Origin: Tritrichomonas musculus
Taxonomy: Eukaryota; Parabasalia; Tritrichomonadida; Tritrichomonadidae
Assembly (NCBI GenBank): GCA_039105265.1
Contig: JAPFFF010000002.1
Coordinates: forward strand, 7,440,001 to 7,504,000
DNA: 64,000 nt
Direction: 5' to 3'
Positions 10,189 to 20,900 of the stretch are shown piece after piece. Within the stretch, counting starts at the first letter, position 1, and the number at the start of each line of letters is the position of its first letter. Position numbers and translations under genes: made by a program. The notes under the pieces were generated by a model. That model ran no database searches and was not told the origin of the DNA. It saw only the letters and a program-made list of their open reading frames with translations.

Positions 10189-10539
10189 TTATTCAACTTT
10201 ATAATTTCGTGATAGTATATGTGAAGCTGCAATAAATCTTTCTTGTAAATATGGAGATCCACCTTTCGATAAATCGTTTAATTTCAACATTTTTTCAAGG
10301 TGGTTTTTAACTTCGCTAGGTGGTGGATTAGTTTCATTTTCAAAGCCTAAAATCTGAAGAGCTTCATTTGGTAGCATCTGGGTTGTAGATTCTAGTCCAA
10401 ATAAGCATGCTCCTATTTTTTGGAAAATGTTGCCATTAGGAGCATTTAAAGCAACTGTCTGCTTAATTGCGTTTGATACTGATCTGAAGAATACTTTTGT
10501 TGAGCTATAAACCAATCCTGTAATTTCAACTAAAACCAT
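10189..10539 (-). CDS. PAM16: Pam16/Tim16, J-like subunit of the presequence-translocase import motor
   Basis: 116 residues from the ATG at 10,539, supported by an initiator about 20 bases upstream. The N-terminus (~1-30) is a hydrophobic/amphipathic segment ('VYSSTKVFFRSVSNAIKQT') as in Tim16. Residues ~55-110 form the Pam16 J-like domain: 'LPNEALQILGF', then 'LEKMLKLNDLSKGGSPYLQERFI', shown here in part because it matches the family hallmark (K/L)xND-S-GGSxYLQ. Family knowledge: Pam16 has lost the HPD motif of true J proteins. It holds Pam18 at the matrix side of TIM23 and restrains mtHsp70 stimulation. In a trichomonad the organelle would be the hydrogenosome. Length is close to that of fungal and animal proteins. 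It is divergent from the importin gene across 83 bases. Confidence 0.9.
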   Translation of the reverse strand: MVLVEITGLVYSSTKVFFRSVSNAIKQTVALNAPNGNIFQKIGACLFGLESTTQMLPNEALQILGFENETNPPPSEVKNHLEKMLKLNDLSKGGSPYLQERFIAASHILSRNYKVE

Positions 10540-10622
10540 TTATAAAAAGAGTGAAAAGTGATATAAAAATTGAGAAGATTTTGATTTTCTGGTCATACAA
10601 AATCTTCCTATTTTTTTCGCTT
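10540..10622. promoter_or_regulatory. Bidirectional promoter with two opposing initiators
   Basis: 83 bases separate the Pam16 ATG (10,539, minus) and the importin ATG (10,623, plus). On the minus strand TCACTTTTCACTC lies at 10,561-10,549. On the plus strand TCATAC lies at 10,593-10,598. Each sits about 20-28 bases before its ATG, so the two transcription units probably diverge without overlap. Confidence 0.6.
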
Positions 10623-13289
10623 ATGCAAGATCAAATCATTCAGTTACTTATTCAAACACGATCAGATGATAATAATTTAATTAGTTCAGCAGAACAATCT
10701 TTAACAACTCTTGCAGAATCACCAGAATTTTTACCATCTTTGATTTCGATTATGTCAAATTCAGAAATACCAGAAATTACTCGATTTTCAGCTATTATTC
10801 ATATGCGTATTGTTATAAATCATTATTGGAATACATCTGTTTCTCCTGAAGTTAAAGATCTTATCAAGTCAGCTTTGCCTAGCTTCATAATTAATTGGCC
10901 ACATTCACACAAGCAGTATATGAACCATTTTATACGAACAATAATTGATGCAACCATTTTAAATAATAATATTGAATGGTCTGATTTACCAAACATTATT
11001 TTTACGCTTTTATCACAAGGAAGCGAAGAATCGTGTAGAACTGGTCTCGTTATAGCAAATTCTCTTTGTGGTTCTATTAAACAAATTAAAGAAACTCAAT
11101 ATTTTTATTTAAACGGATGGGCTGTGTCTTATGGGACAGCTCTCGTACAAATATTAACATCTTTTTTTTCTCAATGTGACAGTCATGAATTGTTAGCTCT
11201 TGGCTTCCATTGCGCAGCACGAATATTAATTTCGAACGTAAGTTATGACTTTAACTCTTTTTTTGAATCTTTATCTCCACTTGTTGAAAAAAGTTTTTTG
11301 ATTGTTAATCAAGTTGATTCCGATGAATATTACGATTTTGCGTACAACGCCTTAAAATTCTCAATTCAATACATAATGAAATACAAAACTCTAATTCCTC
11401 CACAAATTATAGATCAATATTTTCAAATTATCCAGCATTTTTTACCACAAAATATTACTGTTATGATGAAATGTTATCTTCTTAATTTATTATATGAGCT
11501 CATTAATCATCCAAGGAGTTTTGAAATTATATCAGGAAATATCCCTAATTTTCTTGCTAATTTAATGATGCCACTTTTTGCTTTAACACCTGATAATATT
11601 TCATCATTAAGCAGTAATCCAGCTGATTTTATTTCTGATATTGACAAAAGTGGTAACAAATTTGAAGATATTAGATATGGAGCCTGGAATGTTATTCACT
11701 CATTATGTGAAAATCATTGTGAAATTGCAGATGCTGCGCGTATAATTGCAGCCCAAGCGTATTCAAATTACATGTCACTTTCAGAAAGGTCATTGGAATG
11801 TCAAGTTATTCTCTTTGCAGCCTTTCAAATGTTTTCGTCAGTCACAGAATTTTTGAATGACATTGATCCCAAGCATCTAACTACATTTTTCACAGGTATT
11901 TTGCCTCTGTTTGATTCACCCGAAGAATTAGGCCGATCTGCAGCTTTCTTTCTACTTTCTAAATCAAAAAATTTCCCTGCACGGCAACAGCTAATTATGA
12001 AATGTATCGAACATATTATTGATGAATTTCCTATTGCACGATACTATGCAGTTATCTCAGTTCCCAACTTATTGAATAAATGTGATGATATACGACAAAT
12101 CCAACGAGATTTGGCAAATTCTCCCATTATACCAGCTATGTTTAGCTCTCTTTTTGAACTTTCTGGACGTTTTCATTTTTCAGACATTGCTGGTGCTGTT
12201 GGCAATCTAATTAATTTCTTCGGTAATCAACTTTTGCCTATAGCATCGAATATTTTTACCAGTTTAATGAACTTTCTCACACTGAGTTCTGATTCCTTAG
12301 ACACAATGATACGAATTATTTGTGACTCACTTGAATTTTTAATTAATTTAGTGATATCAAACAAAGAAGCACAAATGACTCTTGCACCCACTTTTTGTAG
12401 TGAATTCTTCAATGTACTCCAAAGCATTGAAGATCATGAAATATTTGATATCTTATTATTCGAAACGATGCCACTTTTTGAAGTAACTCCGTTTTCTCCA
12501 ACCATGTGGAATGCAGCTACGATGCTTATTGAAAGAATGAAGGAAGATTCGGAGATTTCAATCACTGATCCAGTTAAAGTTCTTTCTATCTTTGTGATTA
12601 AAGATTCTGAATTCGAAACCAGAGAAGTAATGCCCTTAATTGTCACTTTTTGCCTTGAACAAATGAATCAAAAAATGAGCCAATTTGATTCTTGGAACGA
12701 ATTCGCTTTACTCGCATCAAATTTAATTATGAGACTAAGAACGGGTTCAAATCAAGAATTAGTTAAACAAATGATTCAATCATTGACGATGATGGCAATG
12801 GCACAAATAGAGTCTCCTCAACTGTTTCAATATTATGGCTTTGATGGATTAGTCATATTAGTTAATGCTCTTTTGTATACTGATATGGGAGCCATTACTC
12901 AAATTCTTGGTGAAAAAATTGACCTTTGTATTAATTGGTGGTCTGAAAATCAAATCTTCCCCCAATCTGCAATGACTCTCGTAACGAATTTTAATCGACA
13001 TCAATTTAATGATGCTTTGCTACTGAAGGTGATAACTTCAATTGCAGAAGAGGTTTGCAATTTAGCTGATTTCGATGTTAAAGAAATTGTTGATAAAGAA
13101 AAGTCTGCTGGTTGGTTTGATTTTAGTGAATCTTTGATGTCATTCAATCAATTGTTACAATATATTAGTCAGAACAAACCAAACCTCTATTCAGAATTCT
13201 TAAATAATATTCCAAAAGAAGATCATAAGAAAATATCTGATATTCCTAATTTTGCTATGCAATACAATCAGGAAAAAGGTAGCTTATAG
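10623..13289 (+). CDS. Importin-beta family nuclear transport receptor (importin-7/8-like)
   Basis: 888 residues from the first ATG at 10,623. The frame is open back to 10,551 but without an ATG, and the plus-strand initiator at 10,593 lies inside that stretch. Residues ~15-75 resemble the importin-beta N-terminal (IBN) domain: 'AEQSLTTLAESPEFLPSLISI', then 'ITRFSAIIHMRIVINHYW', which binds RanGTP. The rest is helical HEAT-like repeat throughout, including an acidic stretch and 'DIRYGAWNVIHSLCE'-type helices. IBN sequence and overall length suggest the importin-7/8 (Nmd5/Sxm1) group or another karyopherin. It is shorter than the usual ~1,040 residues. The role would be Ran-dependent nuclear import of cargo such as ribosomal proteins or histones. 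Confidence 0.75.
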   Translation: MQDQIIQLLIQTRSDDNNLISSAEQSLTTLAESPEFLPSLISIMSNSEIPEITRFSAIIHMRIVINHYWNTSVSPEVKDLIKSALPSFIINWPHSHKQYMNHFIRTIIDATILNNNIEWSDLPNIIFTLLSQGSEESCRTGLVIANSLCGSIKQIKETQYFYLNGWAVSYGTALVQILTSFFSQCDSHELLALGFHCAARILISNVSYDFNSFFESLSPLVEKSFLIVNQVDSDEYYDFAYNALKFSIQYIMKYKTLIPPQIIDQYFQIIQHFLPQNITVMMKCYLLNLLYELINHPRSFEIISGNIPNFLANLMMPLFALTPDNISSLSSNPADFISDIDKSGNKFEDIRYGAWNVIHSLCENHCEIADAARIIAAQAYSNYMSLSERSLECQVILFAAFQMFSSVTEFLNDIDPKHLTTFFTGILPLFDSPEELGRSAAFFLLSKSKNFPARQQLIMKCIEHIIDEFPIARYYAVISVPNLLNKCDDIRQIQRDLANSPIIPAMFSSLFELSGRFHFSDIAGAVGNLINFFGNQLLPIASNIFTSLMNFLTLSSDSLDTMIRIICDSLEFLINLVISNKEAQMTLAPTFCSEFFNVLQSIEDHEIFDILLFETMPLFEVTPFSPTMWNAATMLIERMKEDSEISITDPVKVLSIFVIKDSEFETREVMPLIVTFCLEQMNQKMSQFDSWNEFALLASNLIMRLRTGSNQELVKQMIQSLTMMAMAQIESPQLFQYYGFDGLVILVNALLYTDMGAITQILGEKIDLCINWWSENQIFPQSAMTLVTNFNRHQFNDALLLKVITSIAEEVCNLADFDVKEIVDKEKSAGWFDFSESLMSFNQLLQYISQNKPNLYSEFLNNIPKEDHKKISDIPNFAMQYNQEKGSL

Positions 13290-13488
13290 AAATGATTTGT
13301 TTGTTTGTTTTAAAAAAAAAATAATGTAATTAAAATTATAATAAATATTTTGATATTAATCTTTAATTTATTGTTTTTCTTTTTATTCATATGTTTCATT
13401 TATTGCTTTAATTGATAAAAACTCAGATAAATAATTCCGCAAAAAAAATAATAATAACAAACTTAAAGATCTTAAGAAGTTATTGTTT

Positions 13489-13695
13489 CTACAAGGGCGC
13501 ATTATCGTTATCTTCTTTAGTTTTGTCGTTGGTATTGCTTGTTTGAATCAATTTCAAGTTTTGATTCTGAGTATAACAATTTTTCTGTTGGTTCATCTGA
13601 GAAAGAAAATCATATGCATTTTCCATTGAGATGGCTTCTAATGCAAAAAACGAAAAGCATTGCTTTTCATCAATATCATCCTCTTTCCAATCCAT
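13489..13695 (-). CDS. Small acidic hypothetical protein (68 aa)
   Basis: 68 residues from the ATG at 13,695. TCATAT, a good initiator, lies on the minus strand at 13,718-13,713, 21 bases before the ATG, which favours a real gene. The N-terminus is acidic ('MDWKEDDIDEKQ') and is followed by a short helix-like block 'FFALEAISMENAYDFLSQM'. The C-terminus is Asn/Gln/Asp-rich and disordered. No family is recognised. Codons are mixed rather than poly-A/T driven, unlike the spurious frames in intergenic DNA. Confidence 0.5.
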   Translation of the reverse strand: MDWKEDDIDEKQCFSFFALEAISMENAYDFLSQMNQQKNCYTQNQNLKLIQTSNTNDKTKEDNDNAPL

Positions 13696-13712
13696 TTCTT
13701 ATTTGTAAGAAT

Positions 13713-13718
13713 ATATGA
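13713..13718 (-). promoter_or_regulatory. Initiator of the 68-aa gene
   Basis: TCATAT on the minus strand, with predicted +1 A at 13,716, 21 bases upstream of the ATG at 13,695. Confidence 0.45.
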
Positions 13719-13996
13719 TCGGACAGAATTGAAAAAGTTAGCTAATTGGATTTTGATCAAAATCCACATTCAGCAATTAAATAACCATTATTCCTCAAAC
13801 TACCTCTAAATCTTTTAAATTTCTTTTTCCAACTCAGTCATAATTTTATTTTAAAAAAAAATTGGCCAATTAATTAACTATTTTATACAATTGATATCAA
13901 AAAGAAATCAAAAAATAGGTATTATAGATGAAGAGCAATAATGTAGACGCAAAAAAGACAGTTTATTAAATTCGAATTTGTATATCTTTGACTTTT

Positions 13997-15505
13997 TTAA
14001 CCATGATTATCGCAATGTTTGAGCAATGAATCTCTCTGAACTCTTATTCTTTTCATCATACTTGAAATATATGTTAGCAATATTTGAGAATCCGAAGAAG
14101 CGATTTTTTTTATTTTCTTTATCATAGATAGTGCTAATTTTTCAGTTTCTTCAAGAGAGAACTTGAGCAAATTGTACTCGCTCGTGTTTGGATATTTTTT
14201 TTCGTTGATTTGATCTTCTAATTTCCCTCTTTTCACCATTTGGTACCTTTTATGAAATAAGTGTACCTGGCCCCACTTGCAGTTTTCAATTGTCCAATAA
14301 ACTGCTTTCATAAGTGCCAAAACAGTTCTCTTTGTTTTTCTCTTGCTTGTTCCATGTTCGTGATAAACTTTATGATAAACCAAATTAGAAATTTTCTCCA
14401 TCTCCTCTTTCCATTTTTTGCTCAATTTTTCCAAACTGACAAATTTATCGTGATAAGGATTGATAAGCTCGCTGTTTATATTGTCTTTTTGCTTTTTTAA
14501 ATAAAGGTCGTTATTTTTGTTGTAGAAATTGCATTTATAAAAATTGCTTCCATGTTTTGACCAATCGCCAAGGCATATCCAGCAAAATTCATGATTGCAA
14601 TTTTTGCATTTCATATGATTGCAGCCACCATTTTTTTCAATAATGCAATTGCACTTCGGACAATACTTGCAATTTTCTCCCAAAATACGCTGTTTCATTG
14701 CATCTTCAGTTGTTGATTTCTCCCAGAGAGTCTTCTCAATGCAAGTAGCAGGTGAATGTGAATCAGAATAGCAAAAAGAGCAAAATTCATGGCCGCATGA
14801 GCATGTTAACACGTTACAAAGGCCTGATGAAAGTAAATTTACTGGAGTAGAGCATGATGGACAATTTGTAAGTATATCAGAAATCGAAATTGCTTGATTC
14901 ATTAAAAATCTTAGAAAATCGTTGTACATCTCTCTTCCACAGAGCATTTCAACCGAATTTGGAGGTAATTTGCAATGACAATCAGAGCTTTGACAATTTA
15001 TGAGATGTTGTCCATAGCTCACTTGTGATTTAACGTGAGCTTTCCAGCATTCTTTGCAAAAACTATGTCCACAAGGAAGACACCACATTTCTTCTTTTGT
15101 ATATGTATCGCAGCACACCTCGCATTCGATTTCTTCGTCGTCTTGTATATTTGGATGAGCAAGAGATGGATCTTGTAGCACGTTTTCTAAATCAAATCCA
15201 AGTTGTTCCAATATTGAATCTTGATAATTTATCCAATTTTCATAAACAAGATGTATATTCCAATGTTGGGTTTCTAATATCAAAAAAGCGACTAATGGAT
15301 GAACATTAATTTTTTTTGAAATATATGTGCATTCTTTCATGATTGAATAAAAAATTTGATCATTATTTTCGATATTAGAAAAAATATTTTGATGAATTGA
15401 ATTATCATTATCCAAGGTAATAGATATAAAAAGATCAGACTCTTCATTTTTGCAAATGCAAGGTCCATACTGATCATATTCTCCAAAATCTACATCATGA
15501 TCCAT
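13997..15505 (-). CDS. Ariadne-type RBR E3 ubiquitin ligase
   Basis: 502 residues. RING1 is at ~127-180 ('CEVCCDTYTKEEMWCLPCGH', 'FCKECW'). The IBR is at ~205-250 ('CPSCSTPVNLL' ... 'CSCGHEFCSFCYSDSHSPATC'). RING2 is at ~280-330 ('YCPKCNCIIEKNGGCNHMKC', 'FCWICLGDWSKHGSNFYKC'). The GGCNHM segment carries the conserved catalytic Cys that accepts ubiquitin from an E2 before transfer. The 'W.KHGSNFYKCN' ending and the following ~150-residue helical region match the auto-inhibitory Ariadne domain of HHARI/ARIH1. All zinc ligands I looked for are present. Known role of the family: RING/HECT-hybrid ligases, often with cullin complexes. An initiator lies 14 bases before the ATG. Confidence 0.92.
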   Translation of the reverse strand: MDHDVDFGEYDQYGPCICKNEESDLFISITLDNDNSIHQNIFSNIENNDQIFYSIMKECTYISKKINVHPLVAFLILETQHWNIHLVYENWINYQDSILEQLGFDLENVLQDPSLAHPNIQDDEEIECEVCCDTYTKEEMWCLPCGHSFCKECWKAHVKSQVSYGQHLINCQSSDCHCKLPPNSVEMLCGREMYNDFLRFLMNQAISISDILTNCPSCSTPVNLLSSGLCNVLTCSCGHEFCSFCYSDSHSPATCIEKTLWEKSTTEDAMKQRILGENCKYCPKCNCIIEKNGGCNHMKCKNCNHEFCWICLGDWSKHGSNFYKCNFYNKNNDLYLKKQKDNINSELINPYHDKFVSLEKLSKKWKEEMEKISNLVYHKVYHEHGTSKRKTKRTVLALMKAVYWTIENCKWGQVHLFHKRYQMVKRGKLEDQINEKKYPNTSEYNLLKFSLEETEKLALSMIKKIKKIASSDSQILLTYISSMMKRIRVQRDSLLKHCDNHG

Positions 15506-15510
15506 TTAAA

Positions 15511-15521
15511 ATGAATAATGA
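15511..15521 (-). promoter_or_regulatory. Initiator of the RBR ligase gene
   Basis: TCATTATTCAT on the minus strand, an almost full-length match to the extended trichomonad initiator (TCAYTWYTCATTA). It gives a leader of about 14 bases before the ATG at 15,505. Confidence 0.65.
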
Positions 15522-16165
15522 ACAGTAAGATTTTATGGAATTGAGTATCAAATATCAAATTCAAATGTTTATAAAATATTTGAAAGAAAAAATAAAAATG
15601 TCAATATTTTGAATATATAATAAGGTATTGAATAAAAACATATTTATCTCAAAATAAAAATTGATTTTATATGTACAATTTATATTTTTGGATAAAATAA
15701 ATATAAATATATTTTGTATATTAAAATAGCTTTATAATAAATAAAAGATCATATAAATATCTTAATTTGTTAATACAAGATAATACAATGTATTTCTAAT
15801 TACAAAAGTCTCTATCAAAAAAAGCCAAATAATTGATATTGCATATATATAATACGAAATCAGAAATTATGTTGATCACTCAAAATTTTAAAAATGAAAG
15901 TAACTAATACTAGTTGCTTTTTATATTTTATATATAGTTTATTTGATGTTTTAACTTTAGAGTTCATAGAGAAAATTATTAGAAAATGGGATATTTGTGT
16001 TTAACTTTTTGAAAATATTTCATTTTTAGACCATTAATCAATTGAAAGAAAAGTACTCAAATATTTGTTAAGAGATTTTAATTGATCTTCAACCGGCTAA
16101 TAATTTGACCATTTGGTTTGATTACTGTGGTCGCCTGATTTTAATTTTTAATTCACAATAATAAT
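15522..16165. other. AT-rich divergent intergenic region
   Basis: About 640 bases between the divergent RBR and NOG2 genes. It is AT-rich with stops in all frames, and no repeat or RNA gene is recognised. Control elements of both genes presumably lie within it. Confidence 0.5.
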
Positions 16166-16171
16166 TCATAT
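16166..16171 (+). promoter_or_regulatory. Initiator of the NOG2 gene
   Basis: TCATAT with predicted +1 A at 16,168, 12 bases before the ATG at 16,180, typical of very short trichomonad leaders. Confidence 0.5.
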
Positions 16172-16179
16172 AATTATCA

Positions 16180-17694
16180 ATGTCATCTCAGAAAGCACAT
16201 TCACCAAATGTCCATGTAAAGTCTAAGAAAAGATATTTTGAACGTTCACAAGCAAAAGAAAAGCTCTTGAATATGTATAGAAGCTCTGGAAAACTTTCAC
16301 ATGAATTACCTAATACAAAAATTGCACCTGATCGCAGATATTTTGGAAATACAAGAACAATCACACAAGAAGAATTAGCTAAATACCAAAATGCTTATAA
16401 AGAAATCACAACAGATCAATACCAAGTCATTCTTCATAGAAGAAAGCTTCCCCAATCACTTGTTCATGATGAGCAAGAGAATAAAAAATATGATCTTTTG
16501 AAAGCGGACAGTTTTAAAGATACTTTTGGTAAAAAGGCACAAAGACGAAAGCCTGTTTTAGGTGCTTATGATTTAAAAACACTTGTTGAGCAAGCACAAG
16601 AGCAAAACGAAAATTTCGAAATTTCCAAAACAAAAATTACCAGCGTCGATGACAATAAAGATATTGAAATGGGTCAAACAAAACGAATTCTTGGAGAAGT
16701 TTACAAAGTTATTGATTCCTCTGATGTTATCATCGAAGTTCTTGATGCACGTGATCCTCTTGGAACAAGATCAAGAAAATTGGAAGACTATATGGCTAAA
16801 GAAACTCCACATAAGCACCTTGTATTTTTGGTCAACAAATGTGATTTAGTTCCAAAATGGGTTGTTGAAAAAGCAGTTCGTCGTCTATCAAGAGAACGTC
16901 CAACTTTGGCATTTCGAGCATCTACTGAAAACAATGCTTTTGGTATTGATCAATTAGTTGCTCTTTTGAGACAATTCCAAATTTTGCATAAGGACCATGC
17001 GCATCTTTGCGTTGGTTTAGTAGGTTATCCAAACGTTGGTAAATCATCTGTTATTAATGCTTTGCGAAGAGAAAAGGTATGTCCAGTGGCTCCAGTTCCA
17101 GGAGAAACCAAAGTATGGCGTTATGTTGCCTTAACCAAAAAGATATATTTAATTGATTGCCCAGGTCACGTTTATCCTGAAGATATTACTGATGCTGAAC
17201 GTGTCCTTCGATCTGTAACACGTACAGAAAGAATTGATGAACCAGAACACTATATTCAATACATTGTTGACCGAGTTAGACCCCAGTATCTAACAAAAAC
17301 CTATGGAATTGAAAAATTCGACAGTCCAGATGATTTACTTGATAAAATTGCAAAAAGGCACGGAAGGCTTATGAAGGGTGGAAAACCAGATTTACATGAT
17401 GCAGCAATTAAACTAATCAGAGATTTCCAGCGAGGAAAGCTCCCTTGGTTCGTACTTGTACACTCTAAAGATATTGCTAATCCATTAAAACGAAAAGTCG
17501 AAGTTAAAGTTGCACATGCAGATTTGAAACAAGTTGTCAGATCAGTTGAATTCGATGCAATTGATGAACAAGAAATCATTGATCCTGACGAAGAAGCTGA
17601 AGATGCTGAAAATGAGAAAATTGAAGCAGAAGAAGAAGCAAAACTACCAGATTTAGTTAATGAAGAAGAAGAAGAAGAAGAGAAGAAAGAATGA
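16180..17694 (+). CDS. NOG2: NOG2/GNL2 nucleolar GTPase for 60S ribosome assembly
   Basis: 504 residues. The N-terminal ~180 residues match the NGP1NT region of NOG2: basic start, 'MYRSSGKLSHELPNTKIAPD', 'RRYFGNTRTI'. The GTPase is circularly permuted: 'ILGEVYKVIDSSDVIIEVLDARDP', then G4 'NKCDL' at ~221, then G1 'GYPNVGKSS' at ~282, then G3 'DCPG' at ~325. The family 'VAPVPGETKVWRY' lies between G1 and G3. The C-terminus is a Glu-rich acidic tail. NOG2 binds pre-60S particles in nucleolus/nucleoplasm and marks readiness for export. It is convergent with Raptor. The strong domain match makes the assignment secure. Confidence 0.93.
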   Translation: MSSQKAHSPNVHVKSKKRYFERSQAKEKLLNMYRSSGKLSHELPNTKIAPDRRYFGNTRTITQEELAKYQNAYKEITTDQYQVILHRRKLPQSLVHDEQENKKYDLLKADSFKDTFGKKAQRRKPVLGAYDLKTLVEQAQEQNENFEISKTKITSVDDNKDIEMGQTKRILGEVYKVIDSSDVIIEVLDARDPLGTRSRKLEDYMAKETPHKHLVFLVNKCDLVPKWVVEKAVRRLSRERPTLAFRASTENNAFGIDQLVALLRQFQILHKDHAHLCVGLVGYPNVGKSSVINALRREKVCPVAPVPGETKVWRYVALTKKIYLIDCPGHVYPEDITDAERVLRSVTRTERIDEPEHYIQYIVDRVRPQYLTKTYGIEKFDSPDDLLDKIAKRHGRLMKGGKPDLHDAAIKLIRDFQRGKLPWFVLVHSKDIANPLKRKVEVKVAHADLKQVVRSVEFDAIDEQEIIDPDEEAEDAENEKIEAEEEAKLPDLVNEEEEEEEKKE

Positions 17695-17928
17695 AAGAAA
17701 TGAAATTAATATTTTTAAAATGTTCTTTTTTATTATTATTATTTATAAATATAAATATCGTTTCATATTATATATTTCATAATTTTATTACACTTAATTT
17801 GCAAATACACTCAAAAGATAATATAAATCTGATTTAAAAAAAAAAAAAAAAGAATAAGAATGAAATAAATCAGTAAAGATATCTATTTATTCTATAAATA
17901 ATAATAATAATAATAATAATAATCAAAA
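17695..17928. repeat. Convergent 3' spacer with poly-A run and ATA/AAT microsatellite
   Basis: 234 bases between the convergent NOG2 and Raptor stops. It includes a run of A at about 17,836-17,850 and an (ATA)n/(AAT)n trinucleotide run at about 17,898-17,923. Confidence 0.6.
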
Positions 17929-20900
17929 TTAATAATCTATGATAACGCATTGAATATTATTGGCACTTCGAACTGCGCATGAAGCTTCGGTTAAATGTAA
18001 GCAAAATGAATCGGGTCTATAGTTCATATCCTGAATAGTTGATTCTAATTCTTCATCTTCATATGAAAAAGCCATTAACTGATCTCCTGCAATTCCAACT
18101 GCAAAAGGTAGGTGTTGATGAACATCAAATTGGGTAATTGGGGAGCCAGCATTTAATCTTTGGCCAACTTCTTCCATTAACCTAAAGTCTACCATTGAAA
18201 TATCGCCATTTTCGAAAGCAGAAAGAAGCAAAAGTGGCATTGAAATTGAGCAATTGCAATTGACAAGATTTCTGCCACCATTTTTAATTGTAGCGACTGG
18301 TCCTTTTGTTCTTTCATCATAGACAATGAAATCTTCTTGTGTTGCGATATAGAAAAGCGTTGAATAAGGTTTAAGCCATTTCATGTTTCTTGTCTTAGAT
18401 CTGGGAATTCTTACATCAAATATTTTTTGTTGAGTATTGAGATCAAATACATGTGCTAATGATATTCCAGTTGTATGCAATAATTGGTAAGTTCTCGAGT
18501 TGTAATCAGCAATAACGTTTGGACAAATATCAGGAGCTGTCATCCAAAAAGCGCAAGAAGCATCTTGTTGAATGTTAGCATCAATAACAACAACTTGACT
18601 TTTTGTAGAAACAGCCAAAAGTTTCATGTCATCTATATAAGACAAATAAGATACTTTTGCAATATCTTGATTAATAACTGTAGGTTTAAAATGTCTGTAA
18701 AGAGGTTCTGGTGGCATCTTTCTACGAAAGAATGAGTAATTATTAAGTTCATCTCGCATAACTTGTGCAATAATAGATCCTTGATCATCGCCGCAGGCAA
18801 ATAGCCCAGAAGGTGATAAAGCAGGAACTCCTGTAAGATTATGTTTGGCTTCAATTTTATTTGCTGAGAACACTGGCTGATTTAAGGTTGCTTCATTAAC
18901 ATTAGATGGATGAGATATTTTTGTCAAGCAAGAATGTGCCATATTAGAAGACAAAGGTTGGCAATTTGGTTTATCATCGAATCTATCGCTTAAATATGAT
19001 AAAAACTCTGTCAAACACTCATTTACTCTAGTTGATGGCTCATATAATAAAATTTGCATTTCATGGCCCAACAACGTTATTAAAGGATTATTTGCTTTAT
19101 CGTCTCTCCAATCGCTTAGGTAAGAAGCGAGATTTGATAAAAAGTGTGGTTCTTCATTTTCCATTGCATGTGATAATGCAATTAGTGCTTCTTCGCGAAC
19201 TAATGGATATGGATCATTTAGAGATAGGATAAGGTCATAAAGAAGTTCTGTTCTGAAGCGAAGACGATCATCTTCTTGCATTTCGAGTTTGTCCATCATA
19301 TCCATTGTAATTGTTATTCGTGTAACGTATGCAGCTCGACAAAGAGGAGAACTTTCATTTGATATTTTTTTCACTGGAAGTTCTAAAGGAACAGACATGA
19401 CAGAGAGAATTAAATAGGACAAAACACGAATATTTGTAGAATTATGAGTAACTAAAGTTCCAAGGAATTCTTCTAATTTTTTTTCTTTGTAAAGATCAAT
19501 CATCCCTTGTGAATCTGAAAAAAGTAGAAGACAACAAAGGCTTGCTGTTTGCAATTCAATATCTGTGGATGTAACATGATCAAGCCAAAAACGTACTTTA
19601 TCTTCAAAATAAGCTTTGAGTGATTTATCTATTAATATACAATTTACAATCACAAATGAGTATGAAGCAATTGATTGAGCATCATTAGAAGTTTTTAGAT
19701 TATCCATTAACTTTGGAAGAAGAGGAAACGCTTTTGTTTTCAAAAAGTTCTGCACACAATTATCTGATATTTGAAGATACTGTTTACAAAAATTGATTGC
19801 AGAGGGGAAATATTGGCTTACTGAAAGAAGTTGAACTACAAATGGAATCTCGTCAGGTGGAGGTCTCTGTTTTGCGGGAAACCATAGCCATGTTTCTAAT
19901 TTTCTTAATTGCTCATGAAGGAGATTATTATATGAAAAGATATTTACTGTATTTGGACTTGGACTCAAACTTTCTTTAATTGAATAGAGTGCTTTATCAA
20001 CTTGATATTCAAAAGAATCCCATAATGGATGATATGTAAGATCAGGCATTGTAGGAACTGAAATTGGTCTTGTAGAAACGGACCTCATCATTCTAACAGC
20101 AAATAAGAAATTTGAAAAAAGTCGAGATTGCATTGGGTTGTTTCGAAAGTACTGGAAATAAATTTTTTCTTCTAGTTCATCAAAAACCATTTTATCAACA
20201 TAAGCTTCTAATGCTTTTTCAAGCATAATAAGCATATTGTTTGCAATATCAGAATCATTCATTACGTCAATCAAATATTGTATATCTATTTCTGAAAGAA
20301 GTCCACAATGAATATCTGAGTAGCTTTGTGATTGCCATAATAAAGCTACCTTTGCGGGTGTTAATAAACACGAGGTAAAAAGGTCACAAGGTAATTGAGG
20401 ATAGTATAATAAAGATTCTTGACTAGTTGCTGCGAAAATAATGAAATTGCGCCGTTTTGCTGTAAGAATATCAACAGCTTTCTTTGCAAAACTGCAATCA
20501 AAAATGAATATTGTTGGTAAATTTTCTGGAATATCATCAGCAACCCTCCTTAGTCCATCTGGATCTTCTTGTATAGGAAGCTGCTGAATTGTCTGTAGGT
20601 ATTGTGCTGAATAAGTGCTATCATTATCGGTCTCATACATTCTAGATAATTGAGGGCTACTCCTCGAAAATTTCATTTCATTAGCTTTTTTAAGATGGTT
20701 TACAACAGTTGGGGTCATTCGTGATTTTTGTGATAAAGTTGGATCTAAAACATGGTAAATAAGAAGATTTGCGTTTGAATTTTCATGATCAAAAGGGATA
20801 GGTTCCCTATTCCCAACAGATACTGATTGGAATTTTACTGTAACATCTTCGTTAAGGTTTTTATATTCGTTTCTAAGCGAACTTTTAACTGTTTTGGTAG

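Noticed and set aside
10551-10622. 24-residue N-terminal extension of the importin
   Set aside because: Begins at GTG and overlaps the divergent promoter. The first ATG at 10,623 fits the IBN domain start.
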